Of a stretch of DNA of 64,000 bases, positions 35,206 to 43,793 are shown piece after piece. The stretch spans positions 124,001 to 188,000 of the forward strand of contig NZ_JAGPXX010000005.1 of the NCBI RefSeq assembly GCF_018070345.1, read 5' to 3'. Under the pieces are notes generated by a model that saw only the letters and a list, made by a program, of their open reading frames with translations, did no database searches and was not told where the DNA came from. This DNA is from Streptomyces sp. F63. GTDB lineage: Bacteria > Actinomycetota > Actinomycetes > Streptomycetales > Streptomycetaceae. A program made the position numbers and the translations under genes. The stretch's first letter is position 1. Each line of letters opens with the position of its first letter.

Positions 35206-36699
35206 TCAGGAGGCGACGACACGCTCCAGCGCGGCAGTCAGCCGGCGCAGCGTCTCGTCGTGTCCCAGCAGCTCCATGGACTCGAAGAGCGGCGGTGACA
35301 CCCGGCGGCCCGTGACGGCCACCCGCAGCGGCGTGAAGGCGTGCTTCGGCTTGATGCCGAGGCCGTCGACCAGCGCCGTGCGGAGCGCCGCCTGGATCGG
35401 CTCGGGGGTGAACTGCTTCAGGTCGCGGAGCACCTCGACGCTCGCCTCCAGCACCGGCCGCGCCTCGGGGGTGAGCACCTTGGCCGCGTCGGCCTCGTCC
35501 ACCCGGAACTCGTCCGGGTCCACGAAGAGGAAGCCGAGCATCCCGGTGACCTCGCCCAGCACGACCATCCGCTCCTGGACGAGCGGCGCGGCGCGGGCCA
35601 GCAGTTCCAGCTGCTCGGCGGTCGGCTCCTCCTCCGGGAAGAGGAAGGGCAGCAGCCGGTCGGCGAACTCGTCGGCGCGGAGCGCGCGCAGATGCGTGGC
35701 GTTGATCGCTTCGCACTTCTTGAGGTCGAAGCGGGCCGGGTTGGCGTTGACGTCCCCGATGTCGAAGGCGGCGATCATCTCCTCCATGGAGAAGACGTCC
35801 CGGTCCTCGGCGAGCGACCAGCCCAGCAGCGAGAGGTAGTTGAGCAGTCCCTCGGGGAGGAAGCCGCGCTCGCGGTAGAGGTTGAGCGAGGACTGCGGGT
35901 CGCGCTTGGAGAGCTTCTTGTTGCCCTCCCCCATCACATACGGCAGATGCCCGAACCGCGGGACGGTGCCGTTGCCGACGCCGATGTCGGCCAGCGCCCG
36001 GTAGAGGGCGATCTGCCGCGGGGTGGAGGACAGGAGGTCCTCCCCGCGCAGCACGTGGGTGATCTCCATCAGCGCGTCGTCGACGGGGTTGACGAGCGTG
36101 TAGAGCGGGGCGCCGTTGGCCCGGACGATGCCGAAGTCCGGCACGTTCTCCGGGGTGAAGGTCAGCTCGCCGCGGACCAGGTCGGTGAAGGTGATCGGCT
36201 CGTCCGGCATCCGGAAGCGGAGCACCGGGGTGCGCTCCTCGGCCCGGTAGGCGGCGATCTCCTCCTGGCTGAGGGCACGGCACTTGCCGTCGTAGCCGGA
36301 GGGCCGGCCGGCGGCCCGGGCCTCGTTGCGGCGGGCGTCGAGCTCCTCGGTGGAGCAGTAGCACTTGTAGGCGTGGCCGGCCTCCTCCAGGCGGCGGGCG
36401 ACATCGGCGTAGACGTCCATCCGCTGCGACTGCCGGTACGGGGCGTGCGGGCCGCCGGTCTCCGGGCCCTCGTCCCAGTCCAGGCCGAGCCAGCGCATCG
36501 CGTCCAGCAGCTGCTCGTAGGACTCCTCGGAGTCGCGGGCGGCGTCGGTGTCCTCGATGCGGAAGACCAGGGTGCCGCCGTGGTGCCGGGCGAAGGCCCA
36601 GTTGAAGAGGGCGGTGCGGACCAGGCCCACATGCGGGTTGCCGGTCGGCGAGGGGCAGAAACGGACGCGTACGGGGTACGGGAGGGGTGCGCTAGCCAC
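35206..36699 (-). CDS. gltX: Glutamyl-tRNA synthetase
   Basis: 497 residues. The HIGH-type motif is [21 protein letters not shown] the substrate loop and KLSKRD the KMSKS equivalent. The C-terminal anticodon-binding domain is complete. In actinomycetes, which lack glutaminyl-tRNA synthetase, GltX is non-discriminating and also makes Glu-tRNA-Gln for GatCAB; that role is inferred from the lineage. The GTG at 36699 overlaps the preceding gene's stop by 8 bases, indicating coupled translation. The tRNAs it charges follow downstream. Confidence 0.97.
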   Translation of the reverse strand: MASAPLPYPVRVRFCPSPTGNPHVGLVRTALFNWAFARHHGGTLVFRIEDTDAARDSEESYEQLLDAMRWLGLDWDEGPETGGPHAPYRQSQRMDVYADVARRLEEAGHAYKCYCSTEELDARRNEARAAGRPSGYDGKCRALSQEEIAAYRAEERTPVLRFRMPDEPITFTDLVRGELTFTPENVPDFGIVRANGAPLYTLVNPVDDALMEITHVLRGEDLLSSTPRQIALYRALADIGVGNGTVPRFGHLPYVMGEGNKKLSKRDPQSSLNLYRERGFLPEGLLNYLSLLGWSLAEDRDVFSMEEMIAAFDIGDVNANPARFDLKKCEAINATHLRALRADEFADRLLPFLFPEEEPTAEQLELLARAAPLVQERMVVLGEVTGMLGFLFVDPDEFRVDEADAAKVLTPEARPVLEASVEVLRDLKQFTPEPIQAALRTALVDGLGIKPKHAFTPLRVAVTGRRVSPPLFESMELLGHDETLRRLTAALERVVAS

Positions 36700-37474
36700 G
36701 CTTGATCACCTTATTGGTGAGAGTGCCGATGCCTTCGATGGTGACGGCGACCTCGTCGCCGACGCTGAGGGGGCCGACCCCGGCCGGGGTGCCGGTGAGG
36801 ACCACGTCGCCCGGGAGCAGGGTCATCGCCTCCGTGATGTGCGTGATGAGATCGGCGACGGACCGGACCATCTCGCCCGTGCGGCCCAGCTGGCGCTGCT
36901 CGCCGTTGACGGTGCACATGATGCCCAGGTCGGCGGGGTCGAGTTCGGTCTCCACCCAGGGGCCGAGGGGGCAGGAGCCGTCGAATCCCTTCGCCCGCGC
37001 CCACTGCTCCTCGGCGCGCTGGACGTCCCGGGCGGTGATGTCGTTGGCGCAGGTGTAGCCGAGGATGACGTCCTGGACCCGTTCCCGGGGAACCTCCCGG
37101 CACATCCGTCCGATGACCACGGCCAGTTCGGCCTCGTGGTGAACCTCCCCGGAGAAGGGGGGGTACGGGATGGGATCACCGGGGCCGGTCACGGAGGTCG
37201 AGGGCTTGAAGAAGGTGACCGGCACCCCGGGGACCCCGCCGCCCATCTCGGCGGCGTGCTCGGCGTAGTTGCGGCCGATCGCCACCACCTTGCTGGGGAG
37301 CACCGGGGGCAGCAGCCGCACCTGGGCCAGCGGCACCTTCCTCCCCGAACGCTCGAACTCGGCGAAGGGATGGCCCTTGATGATGTCGAGGACGGGGCCG
37401 TCCGGGTCGGACGGCTCCCCCTCCACGATGCCGAAGGCGACGTTGCCGTCGATGGAGAATCTGGCGATGCGCAC
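36692..37474 (-). CDS. Fumarylacetoacetate hydrolase-family protein
   Basis: About 260 residues from the GTG at 37474 ([17 protein letters not shown]); an in-frame GTG at 37498 is an alternative. FAH-fold metal ligands are in [15 protein letters not shown] (E..E), [14 protein letters not shown] (D) and [25 protein letters not shown] and [15 protein letters not shown] are the family blocks. Members act on beta-diketo acids, oxaloacetate or catechol meta-cleavage products; the substrate here is not determined. Close overlap with gltX is a conserved arrangement in Streptomyces and says little about the substrate. Confidence 0.85.
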   Translation of the reverse strand: MRIARFSIDGNVAFGIVEGEPSDPDGPVLDIIKGHPFAEFERSGRKVPLAQVRLLPPVLPSKVVAIGRNYAEHAAEMGGGVPGVPVTFFKPSTSVTGPGDPIPYPPFSGEVHHEAELAVVIGRMCREVPRERVQDVILGYTCANDITARDVQRAEEQWARAKGFDGSCPLGPWVETELDPADLGIMCTVNGEQRQLGRTGEMVRSVADLITHITEAMTLLPGDVVLTGTPAGVGPLSVGDEVAVTIEGIGTLTNKVIKRG

Positions 37475-37590
37475 GGGAAGCCGCTGCCCCTCACTCACTG
37501 GCCGGAGACTGACGCCCCAGGCTAACGCCCGCCCGGCGGCGGCGGGCTCACCGGAGAGACCGGGTCACGCGCGCGGTCGCGCCGGATCCC

Positions 37591-37782
37591 TCAGTCGTTC
37601 GGAGCGTCCACGAGGACGGTGCGGCGCGGGTTGGCGGTCCGGGCGGGGAGCTGGGACCGGGCGGCGCTCTCCGGCCGCGGCTCCTCGGTGACGGCGGGAC
37701 GCGGTTCGTCGGCGTCCTCGAGGTGCGCCAGCGTGGTGCGTCGCGGGTTCGCTATGTTGCGGAACATCATGGTCGTCTTCAC
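37591..37782 (-). CDS. 63-aa protein with repeated ANPRRT motif
   Basis: From the GTG at 37782 the product begins MKTTMMFRNIANPRRTTLAH and ends TANPRRTVLVDAPND. The motif ANPRRT[T/V]L occurs twice, about 40 residues apart, around an acidic Pro/Glu-rich centre. There is no signal peptide or membrane helix. Other in-frame starts are the GTG at 37803 and ATGs at 37770 and 37767. A TAGCCT -10-like element stands ~60 bases upstream. I recall similar short hypotheticals only in Streptomyces. Function unknown. Confidence 0.55.
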   Translation of the reverse strand: MKTTMMFRNIANPRRTTLAHLEDADEPRPAVTEEPRPESAARSQLPARTANPRRTVLVDAPND

Positions 37783-38350
37783 CGGTCGCTCTGTCCCTCG
37801 CACTTGTCGTTCCGGGCCTGGGTGTCAACAGGCAGGCTAGACGCGCGGTTCCCCTCTCCCGCGAAAACAAAGCCGGGAACGCCGTGTGATTTTCCTCACT
37901 TACACCGGAACAAGGGCGTCATATCGGACCGATGTCCGTCGATGACAAACCGGGACATCCATGGAGCGAAGCCCGCATTCCGCACCTCATCGGGGCTACC
38001 GGGACAGGGGCCGGTCTCGGGGGAATCGATGCGTATTGTCCGTTATCCACTCCATTGCTTTCCACGTCGGGTGACACTGCCCGCACATAGCGTCACCCGC
38101 CCGACGGAGCCCTTCTCCGCCCTTGTTGGAGATCCCTCTCTGTGCTGGAATCTCACGGACCGCCGCACCATCCAGCCGGCGCGCACACTGGCGCAGAGAA
38201 GCGCCGCGCGGCGGTGTCTCACCTGTCCGAACCACAACCGGGGGAGACGCGCCGGTCACTCACGACCACCATGGGGGCCCCGGTTCCCACGACTCGACAC
38301 CGTTCCGCCGCTCACCCGGGGGAACGCCTGGTCCAGAGGTTGCGACGCTA
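37783..38350. other. Long intergenic region before the first conservon
   Basis: 568 bases without a convincing gene. The left part must hold the promoter of the 63-aa gene: TAGCCT near 37838-37843 on the minus strand. The right part must hold the promoter of cvn1. Candidates on the plus strand are TAGCGT near 38087 and TTGTTG (about 38124) 17 bases before TGGAAT, both imperfect. Compared with other spacers here it is notably less GC-rich around 37860-38050, suggesting regulatory DNA or a long leader. Confidence 0.4.
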
Positions 38351-41300
38351 GTGCAGGGACGTTTCAAGAGGGATAGCAGCGCTGCGGCGGACCCGGAGCT
38401 GCGTGGCGGGGCCGACCGCGGCCTCTCGTCCGAGCGCGCCCAGGGCCCCGGAGCCACACCCGGCGGCCAGGGTTCCGACCGGGGCGCCCCGACACAGGCG
38501 CAGGGCGGGGGCGACGGGTCCGGCACGCCGGATGTCGCCCACCCGAGCGCGGGCACACGACTCGCGCTGCGCAACTGGCGCATCAGCACCCGTCTGGTCT
38601 CCCTGCTGGCCCTGCCCGTGGTCGCGGCGACGACCCTGGGCGCGCTGCGGATCGACACCTCGATGGACGATCTCGACCAGCTGGAGAACATGCAGCTGCT
38701 GACCGAGATGACCAAGCAGGCCACCGAGCTGGCGTCCGCGCTCCAGGAGGAGCGCGACCACTCGGCCGGCCCGCTGGCGGCCGGGGACAAGAAGAACGAC
38801 GACGTCGTCTACCCGCGGCAGCAGACCGACCGGGCCAAGCAGGCCTTCCGCGAGGCGACCCAGGAGATCGAGTCCTCGGACGACGACGCCCTGGTGGGCG
38901 TCAACTCCTCACTCGTCAACATCCTCAAGCAGCTGGAGCAGATCAAGCAGATCCGCTCCAACGCGTACGCGGACAGCGAGTACATCGCGCTGACCGTCTA
39001 CCAGTACAACCAGCTCATCACTTCGCTGCTCTCCCTGTCGCAGGACATGGCGCAGGCGACGAGCAACACCGAGATGATCCGCGCCACCCGCGCGCTGGCC
39101 GCCTTCTCCTCCGCCAAGGAGTACGCGTCCATCCAGCGCGCGATGATCACGGCGGCCCTCGCCAACGAGCCCAAGCCGAAGCTCGTCGCGAGCGACCGGC
39201 TCTACGGTGAGAGCGCGCTGCTGAGCGAGGAGTCCACCCTCGCCCAGTTCAGCCAGATCTACGACGGCAAGCAGACCACCGAGGAACTCCTCCAGGCCCT
39301 GGAGGACGGCGGCAGCGCCAACATCATCCTCGCGGACAAGTACGCGGCCCGGATGCTCAAGCCGGACAGCCCGATCGCCAACGAGACCCGGTCGTACAAG
39401 GACTGGTACGACCAGGACACCGCCAAGATCGAAGAGATGTCCAAGATCGAGGCGACCCTGCTCTCCGAGATGGAGGACAAGGCGCGTCAGCTGCGGTCCG
39501 AGGCTCAGCGGGACGCCCTGATCAACGGTCTGGTCATCCTGCTGGTCCTCGGCGTCTCGCTGGTCGGCGCGTTCGTCGTGGCCCGCTCCATGGTCCGCTC
39601 GCTCCGCCGGCTGCAGGACACCGCCCAGGAGGTCTCGCAGAAGCGGCTGCCCGAGCTGGTCAAGCAGCTCTCCGAGGCCGACCCGCAGGACGTGGACACC
39701 TCCGTCGCCTCCGTCGGTGTGCACAGCAAGGACGAGATCGGCCGGGTGGCCGCGGCGTTCGACGACGTGCACCGCGAGGCGGTCCGCCTCGCCGCCGAGC
39801 AGGCGCTGCTGCGGGGCAACGTCAACGCGATGTTCACCAACCTCTCGCGCCGCAGCCAGGGCCTCATCCAGCGCCAGCTCTCGCTCATCTCCGAGCTGGA
39901 GAGCCGCGAGGCCGACCCCGACCAGCTGTCCTCGCTCTTCAAGCTGGACCACCTCGCGACCCGTATGCGCCGGAACGGCGAGAACCTCCTCGTCCTCGCG
40001 GGCGAGGAGCCGGGCCGCCGGTGGACCCGCCCCGTCCCGCTGGTCGACGTGCTCCGCGCCGCGGCCTCCGAGGTGGAGCAGTACGAGCGGATCGAACTGA
40101 GCTCCGTGCCCTCGACCGAGGTCGCGGGCCGGGTCGTCAACGACCTCGTACACCTCCTCGCCGAGCTGCTGGAGAACGCCACCTCGTTCTCCTCCCCGCA
40201 GACCAAGGTCAAGGTCACCGGTCACGCGCTGCCCGACGGCCGGGTGCTGGTCGAGATCCACGACACCGGTATCGGCCTCTCCCCCGAGGACCTCGCGGAC
40301 ATCAACGAGCGGCTGGCCAGCCCCCCGACCGTCGACGTCTCCGTCTCCCGCCGCATGGGCCTCTTCGTGGTCGGCCGCCTCTCCCAGCGGCACGGCATCC
40401 GCATCCAGCTCCGGCCCTCCGACTCGGGCGGCACCACCGCCCTCGTCATGCTGCCGGTCGACGTCGCCCAGAGCGGCCGCAAGACCCCCGGCGGCAAGCC
40501 GAACGCGGGCCCCGCCTCCCAGGGGCCCGGCGCCGGAGCCGGCGCCGGAGCCGGCGGTCCCCAGGGCAACCGGCTCGCCGGCATGGCGCCCCGCGGCCAG
40601 ATGCCCGGCGGCGGCCGCCCCGCCCTTCCGGGGCGGGACGGTGCTCCGGCCGGCGCTCCCGGCGGACGTCCCGACAACGGCCCGCCGCCACAGCGCCCCC
40701 GGCAGGGCGGGGGCCCGGCCTACGGGGACCCCGCGCAGGGACAGGGCCGCGGCGGACCCGGCGGACCCAACGTGTTCGGGGCCCCGGCGCCGGGTGCCGG
40801 CGCCCCCGCGCGCCAGGCCGCTCCGGACGACCGCCCGCGCCGGCCCGCGCTCCCGCAGCAGGACAACGACCCCGGCGCCGCCCAGCCGCCCGTCGCGCCG
40901 CCCACCGGTGCGCCGCGGCAGGCACCGGGCCGCGGCCCCGCCCCCGCCGGGCAGGGTCCGCGGGCGCAGATTCCGCCGCGCGGTCCCGCCGGCGAGCTGC
41001 CGGGCGGACCCTCCAGCCCGCAGAACGAGCCGGGGACGGCCGAGCCCGCCGGGACGAGCTGGGGCGCGCGCAGGTCCTCCGGCGACGACTGGCCCGGGTC
41101 CCGGCCCGAGGCCGCACGCGGCCACGAGGACGCGGAGTCGACGGCGCAGTTCCCGCGCCCCGACTTCACCGGCCCGCCGCCCGGTGCGCAGCAGCAGCGG
41201 CCCCCGGCGCCGCAGCAATGGCAGGACACGGGCCAGTACCCGGCACCCCACGGCCAGGGCCGGCCCCCCGTCCGCAGCGACCGGGACCAGGGCGACACCG

Positions 41301-41941
41301 CGCAGTTCCCCCGCCCCGGGCACAACGCGCCGCAGCCCGGATCCCCGCAGCAGCCGCAGCGGGCCCCGCAGCAGCGGCGTGCGGAGCCGGAGGCGCTGCC
41401 CCCGGCCGCCGGGCCGGGTGACGGCCGGACGCCGCTCTTCGAGGCACTGGAGTCCGACTGGTTCCGCGGGATCCGCGGCGGGCAGCCGGGGCAGAACGGC
41501 GGGGAACCGCAGCCCCGCCAGGAACCGCAGCCCCGCCAGGAGCCGCAGCCCCGCCGCGAGCAGTCCGCTCCGGCCTCCCCCCCGCCGCCCCCACAGCGGC
41601 GGGAGCCGGCCCGCGCGGAGAACGCGGGCGGCAACGGCGCGGTATGGCGTTCGTCCCCGAACGACGAGCTGGGCCGGCAGGCCGAGCGCGTACGCCAGCC
41701 GGCCGCCGGCGGTCTCACCACCTCCGGGCTGCCGCGCCGGGTCCCGCGGGCGAACCTCGTGGCGGGCACGGCACAGCAGCCGGAGACGGTCCAGCCCGGC
41801 CCGCAGGTTTCCCGGGCACCCGCCGACGTGCGCGGGCGTCTCACCAACCTCCGCCGGGGTATCCAGCAGGGCCGCCAGGCCGGGCACAACCCCGGTCCCG
41901 GCGGGCACGGCATTGGTCCCACTTACCATCAGGAGCGTTAG
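38351..41941 (+). CDS. cvnA1: Conservon 1 sensor: histidine-kinase-like membrane protein CvnA
   Basis: 1196 residues. After a ~75-residue polar N-terminus comes TM1 (81-99), an extracytoplasmic nitrate-sensor-like helical domain (LTEMTKQATELASALQEERDHSAGPLAAG), TM2 (about 395-417) and a HAMP segment. A kinase-like core follows with LFKLDHLATRMRRNGENLLVLAG in the H-box position, LLAELLENATSFSSP (N box) and IHDTGIGLS (G1). The last ~460 residues are a Pro/Gly/Gln-rich low-complexity tail ending GLPRRVPRANLV. Conservon A proteins are thought to signal through CvnB-D at the membrane. GAGG precedes GTG by eleven bases. cvnB follows with no gap. Confidence 0.92.
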   Translation: MQGRFKRDSSAAADPELRGGADRGLSSERAQGPGATPGGQGSDRGAPTQAQGGGDGSGTPDVAHPSAGTRLALRNWRISTRLVSLLALPVVAATTLGALRIDTSMDDLDQLENMQLLTEMTKQATELASALQEERDHSAGPLAAGDKKNDDVVYPRQQTDRAKQAFREATQEIESSDDDALVGVNSSLVNILKQLEQIKQIRSNAYADSEYIALTVYQYNQLITSLLSLSQDMAQATSNTEMIRATRALAAFSSAKEYASIQRAMITAALANEPKPKLVASDRLYGESALLSEESTLAQFSQIYDGKQTTEELLQALEDGGSANIILADKYAARMLKPDSPIANETRSYKDWYDQDTAKIEEMSKIEATLLSEMEDKARQLRSEAQRDALINGLVILLVLGVSLVGAFVVARSMVRSLRRLQDTAQEVSQKRLPELVKQLSEADPQDVDTSVASVGVHSKDEIGRVAAAFDDVHREAVRLAAEQALLRGNVNAMFTNLSRRSQGLIQRQLSLISELESREADPDQLSSLFKLDHLATRMRRNGENLLVLAGEEPGRRWTRPVPLVDVLRAAASEVEQYERIELSSVPSTEVAGRVVNDLVHLLAELLENATSFSSPQTKVKVTGHALPDGRVLVEIHDTGIGLSPEDLADINERLASPPTVDVSVSRRMGLFVVGRLSQRHGIRIQLRPSDSGGTTALVMLPVDVAQSGRKTPGGKPNAGPASQGPGAGAGAGAGGPQGNRLAGMAPRGQMPGGGRPALPGRDGAPAGAPGGRPDNGPPPQRPRQGGGPAYGDPAQGQGRGGPGGPNVFGAPAPGAGAPARQAAPDDRPRRPALPQQDNDPGAAQPPVAPPTGAPRQAPGRGPAPAGQGPRAQIPPRGPAGELPGGPSSPQNEPGTAEPAGTSWGARRSSGDDWPGSRPEAARGHEDAESTAQFPRPDFTGPPPGAQQQRPPAPQQWQDTGQYPAPHGQGRPPVRSDRDQGDTAQFPRPGHNAPQPGSPQQPQRAPQQRRAEPEALPPAAGPGDGRTPLFEALESDWFRGIRGGQPGQNGGEPQPRQEPQPRQEPQPRREQSAPASPPPPPQRREPARAENAGGNGAVWRSSPNDELGRQAERVRQPAAGGLTTSGLPRRVPRANLVAGTAQQPETVQPGPQVSRAPADVRGRLTNLRRGIQQGRQAGHNPGPGGHGIGPTYHQER

Positions 41942-42364
41942 TTGAGCCCGATGAGCCAGGCGGCGCAGAACCTGAACTGGTTGATCACCAATTTCGTGGA
42001 CAACACCCCCGGGGTGTCCCACACCGTGGTGGTATCCGCCGACGGACTCCTCCTCGCGATGTCCGAAGGGTTCCCGCGCGACCGCGCCGACCAGCTGGCG
42101 GCCGTGGCCTCCGGCCTGACGTCGCTGACGGCCGGCGCCTCCCGCATCTTCGAGGGCGGCGCCGTCAACCAGACCGTGGTGGAGATGGAACGGGGGTTCC
42201 TCTTCATCATGTCCGTCTCCGACGGTTCCTCCCTGGCCGTCCTCGCCCACCCCGAGTGCGACATCGGCCTCGTGGGCTACGAGATGGCACTCCTGGTCGA
42301 CCGCGCCGGAAACGTCCTCACCCCGGACCTCCGAGCGGAACTCCAGGGAAGTCTTCTCAACTGA
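41942..42364 (+). CDS. cvnB1: Conservon 1 roadblock/LC7 protein CvnB
   Basis: 140 residues from the TTG at 41942 (GGAG, six bases upstream), or 137 from the ATG at 41951. LNWLITNFVDNTPGVSHTVVVSADGLLLAMSEG and GFLFIMSVSDGSSLAVLAHPECDIGLVGYEMALLV are the roadblock/LC7 fold, the MglB-like regulator of small GTPases. The protein is identical to CvnB2 of the next conservon and the genes differ by one synonymous base over this length. It starts directly after the cvnA1 stop. Confidence 0.95.
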   Translation: MSPMSQAAQNLNWLITNFVDNTPGVSHTVVVSADGLLLAMSEGFPRDRADQLAAVASGLTSLTAGASRIFEGGAVNQTVVEMERGFLFIMSVSDGSSLAVLAHPECDIGLVGYEMALLVDRAGNVLTPDLRAELQGSLLN

Positions 42365-42476
42365 TCGCACGACCTAGGTACGACCAACCGACCGTCGGGC
42401 CGATCCCCCCTCGCACCACCGGCCTCCCCCCATCGGTCCCCGCCAGACGACAACCGTTGTCCAGCCCGGAGGAACC

Positions 42477-42887
42477 ATGACACCGCCGCCCGCCTCGCCC
42501 GGCCCGTACGGCGCCGCACACCACGCGCCGTACGGGGACGACGGCGAACAGCCACTGGTGCGGCCGTACGCCATGACCGGTGGCCGGACCCGTCCGCGCT
42601 ACCAGCTCGCCATCGAGGCGCTGGTCAGCACCACGGCCGACCCCTCCCAGCTGGGGACTCTGCTCCCCGAGCACGCGCGGATCTGCCACCTGTGCCGTGA
42701 GGTCAAATCGGTGGCCGAGATCTCGGCGCTCCTGGCCATACCCCTGGGGGTGGCCCGCATTCTGGTCGCCGACCTGGCCGAGGCCGGCATGGTGGCGATC
42801 CACCAGCCGGGCGGCAGCGGCGAGGCCGGCGGTACGCCGGATGTGACACTGCTCGAAAGGGTGCTCAGTGGACTTCGGAAGCTCTAG
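42477..42887 (+). CDS. cvnC1: Conservon 1 DUF742 protein CvnC
   Basis: 136 residues. A variable N-terminus (~30 residues) precedes the DUF742 core: VRPYAMTGGRTRPRYQLAIEALV, ICHLCREVKSVAEISALLAIPLGVARILVADLAEAGMVAIHQ (winged-helix-like) and LLERVLSGLRKL. The CHLC pair is conserved. It overlaps cvnD1 by 20 bases. DUF742 proteins are found only in such conservons; the role is probably as an adaptor or DNA-binding element. Confidence 0.94.
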   Translation: MTPPPASPGPYGAAHHAPYGDDGEQPLVRPYAMTGGRTRPRYQLAIEALVSTTADPSQLGTLLPEHARICHLCREVKSVAEISALLAIPLGVARILVADLAEAGMVAIHQPGGSGEAGGTPDVTLLERVLSGLRKL

Positions 42888-43446
42888 CGCCGCGCCGCGC
42901 GCCACCACCTCGGCGAAGATCGTGGTGGCGGGCGGCTTCGGCGTGGGCAAGACCACGTTCGTCGGCGCGGTGTCGGAGATCAATCCGCTGCGCACCGAGG
43001 CCGTGATGACCTCTGCCTCCGCGGGGATCGACGACCTCAGCCAGGTCCAGGACAAGACCACCACCACGGTGGCGATGGACTTCGGCCGTATCACCCTGGA
43101 CCAGGACCTGATCCTGTACCTGTTCGGCACCCCCGGACAGGACCGCTTCTGGTTCATGTGGGACGACCTCGTCCGCGGCGCCATCGGCGCCGTCGTCCTC
43201 GTCGACACCCGCCGCCTCGCCGACTGCTTCCCCGCCGTCGACTACTTCGAGAACAGCGGCCTCCCCTTCGTCATCGCCCTCAACGGCTTCGACGGACACC
43301 AGCCCTACACCCCCGAGGAAGTCCGCGAAGCCCTCCAGATCGGCCCCGACGCACCCATCATCACCACCGACGCCCGCCACCGCGCCGACGCCAAGAGCGC
43401 CCTCATCACCCTCGTCGAACACGCCCTCATGGCCCGCCTGAAGTAG
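42868..43446 (+). CDS. cvnD1: Conservon 1 small GTPase CvnD
   Basis: 192 residues. KIVVAGGFGVGKTTFVGAVSEINPLRTEAVMT gives the P-loop and switch I, YLFGTPGQDRFWFMWDDLVRGAIGAVVLVDTRRL the switch II region (TPGQ in place of DxxGQ) and ALNGFDG the position of NKxD. It resembles MglA/Rab-like GTPases; family members bind and hydrolyse GTP. It overlaps cvnC1. It differs from CvnD2 at nine residues by my reading. Confidence 0.94.
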   Translation: MDFGSSSAAPRATTSAKIVVAGGFGVGKTTFVGAVSEINPLRTEAVMTSASAGIDDLSQVQDKTTTTVAMDFGRITLDQDLILYLFGTPGQDRFWFMWDDLVRGAIGAVVLVDTRRLADCFPAVDYFENSGLPFVIALNGFDGHQPYTPEEVREALQIGPDAPIITTDARHRADAKSALITLVEHALMARLK

Positions 43447-43489
43447 CTCTGCGCCATCAACTATCAGGACAGACAGGGAAGTTGGTAAC

Positions 43490-43523
43490 GAGGCGGGCTG
43501 TGTCCTTTGACACGGCCCGCCTC
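43490..43523 (+). terminator. Terminator of conservon 1
   Basis: 15-bp stem (43490-43504 with 43509-43523, one G-T pair) around CTTT, 44 bases after the cvnD1 stop. It makes cvn1 and cvn2 separate transcripts. Confidence 0.8.
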
Positions 43524-43585
43524 CGTGTTCATAACGATTCCAAAGAGAATTACCCGGGCCGGTAAACCCGTTGCGTTCGAACAAC

Positions 43586-43613
43586 TTCACAGCGCTCATA
43601 ATTCGGATATACT
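43586..43613 (+). promoter_or_regulatory. Promoter of conservon 2
   Basis: TTCACA (43586-43591), 16 bases, TATACT (43608-43613), in an AT-rich patch ~180 bases before the cvnA2 start. Confidence 0.6.
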
Positions 43614-43793
43614 TTGTCGACATTCGTCCTGAATGTCGCTTTTCCCGGCCGTTTCGAGACCGCGGAAAGCTCCTTCCCGGTGTTTGGAATGCGCACGCCT
43701 GACGTGCTGCAATTCCCTGAAACTCCTGCACAGGAGCTTGTCCAGGACAGACGGCACACCGCGAGGTGCCGGCGCCGAGAGGTTGTTGGTCGA

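Larger units (their letters stand above)
43447..43793. other. Spacer between the two conservons
   Basis: 347 bases holding the cvn1 terminator (43490-43523), the cvn2 promoter (43586-43613) and a ~170-base leader of cvnA2 with no other visible gene. The block 43530-43640 is comparatively AT-rich. Confidence 0.6.

Noticed and set aside
38909-42370. A 1153-codon minus-strand frame opposite cvnA1/cvnB1
   Set aside because: The plus strand has a full conservon. The minus reading is a GC-bias artefact, although its Leu/Val-rich text looks protein-like.
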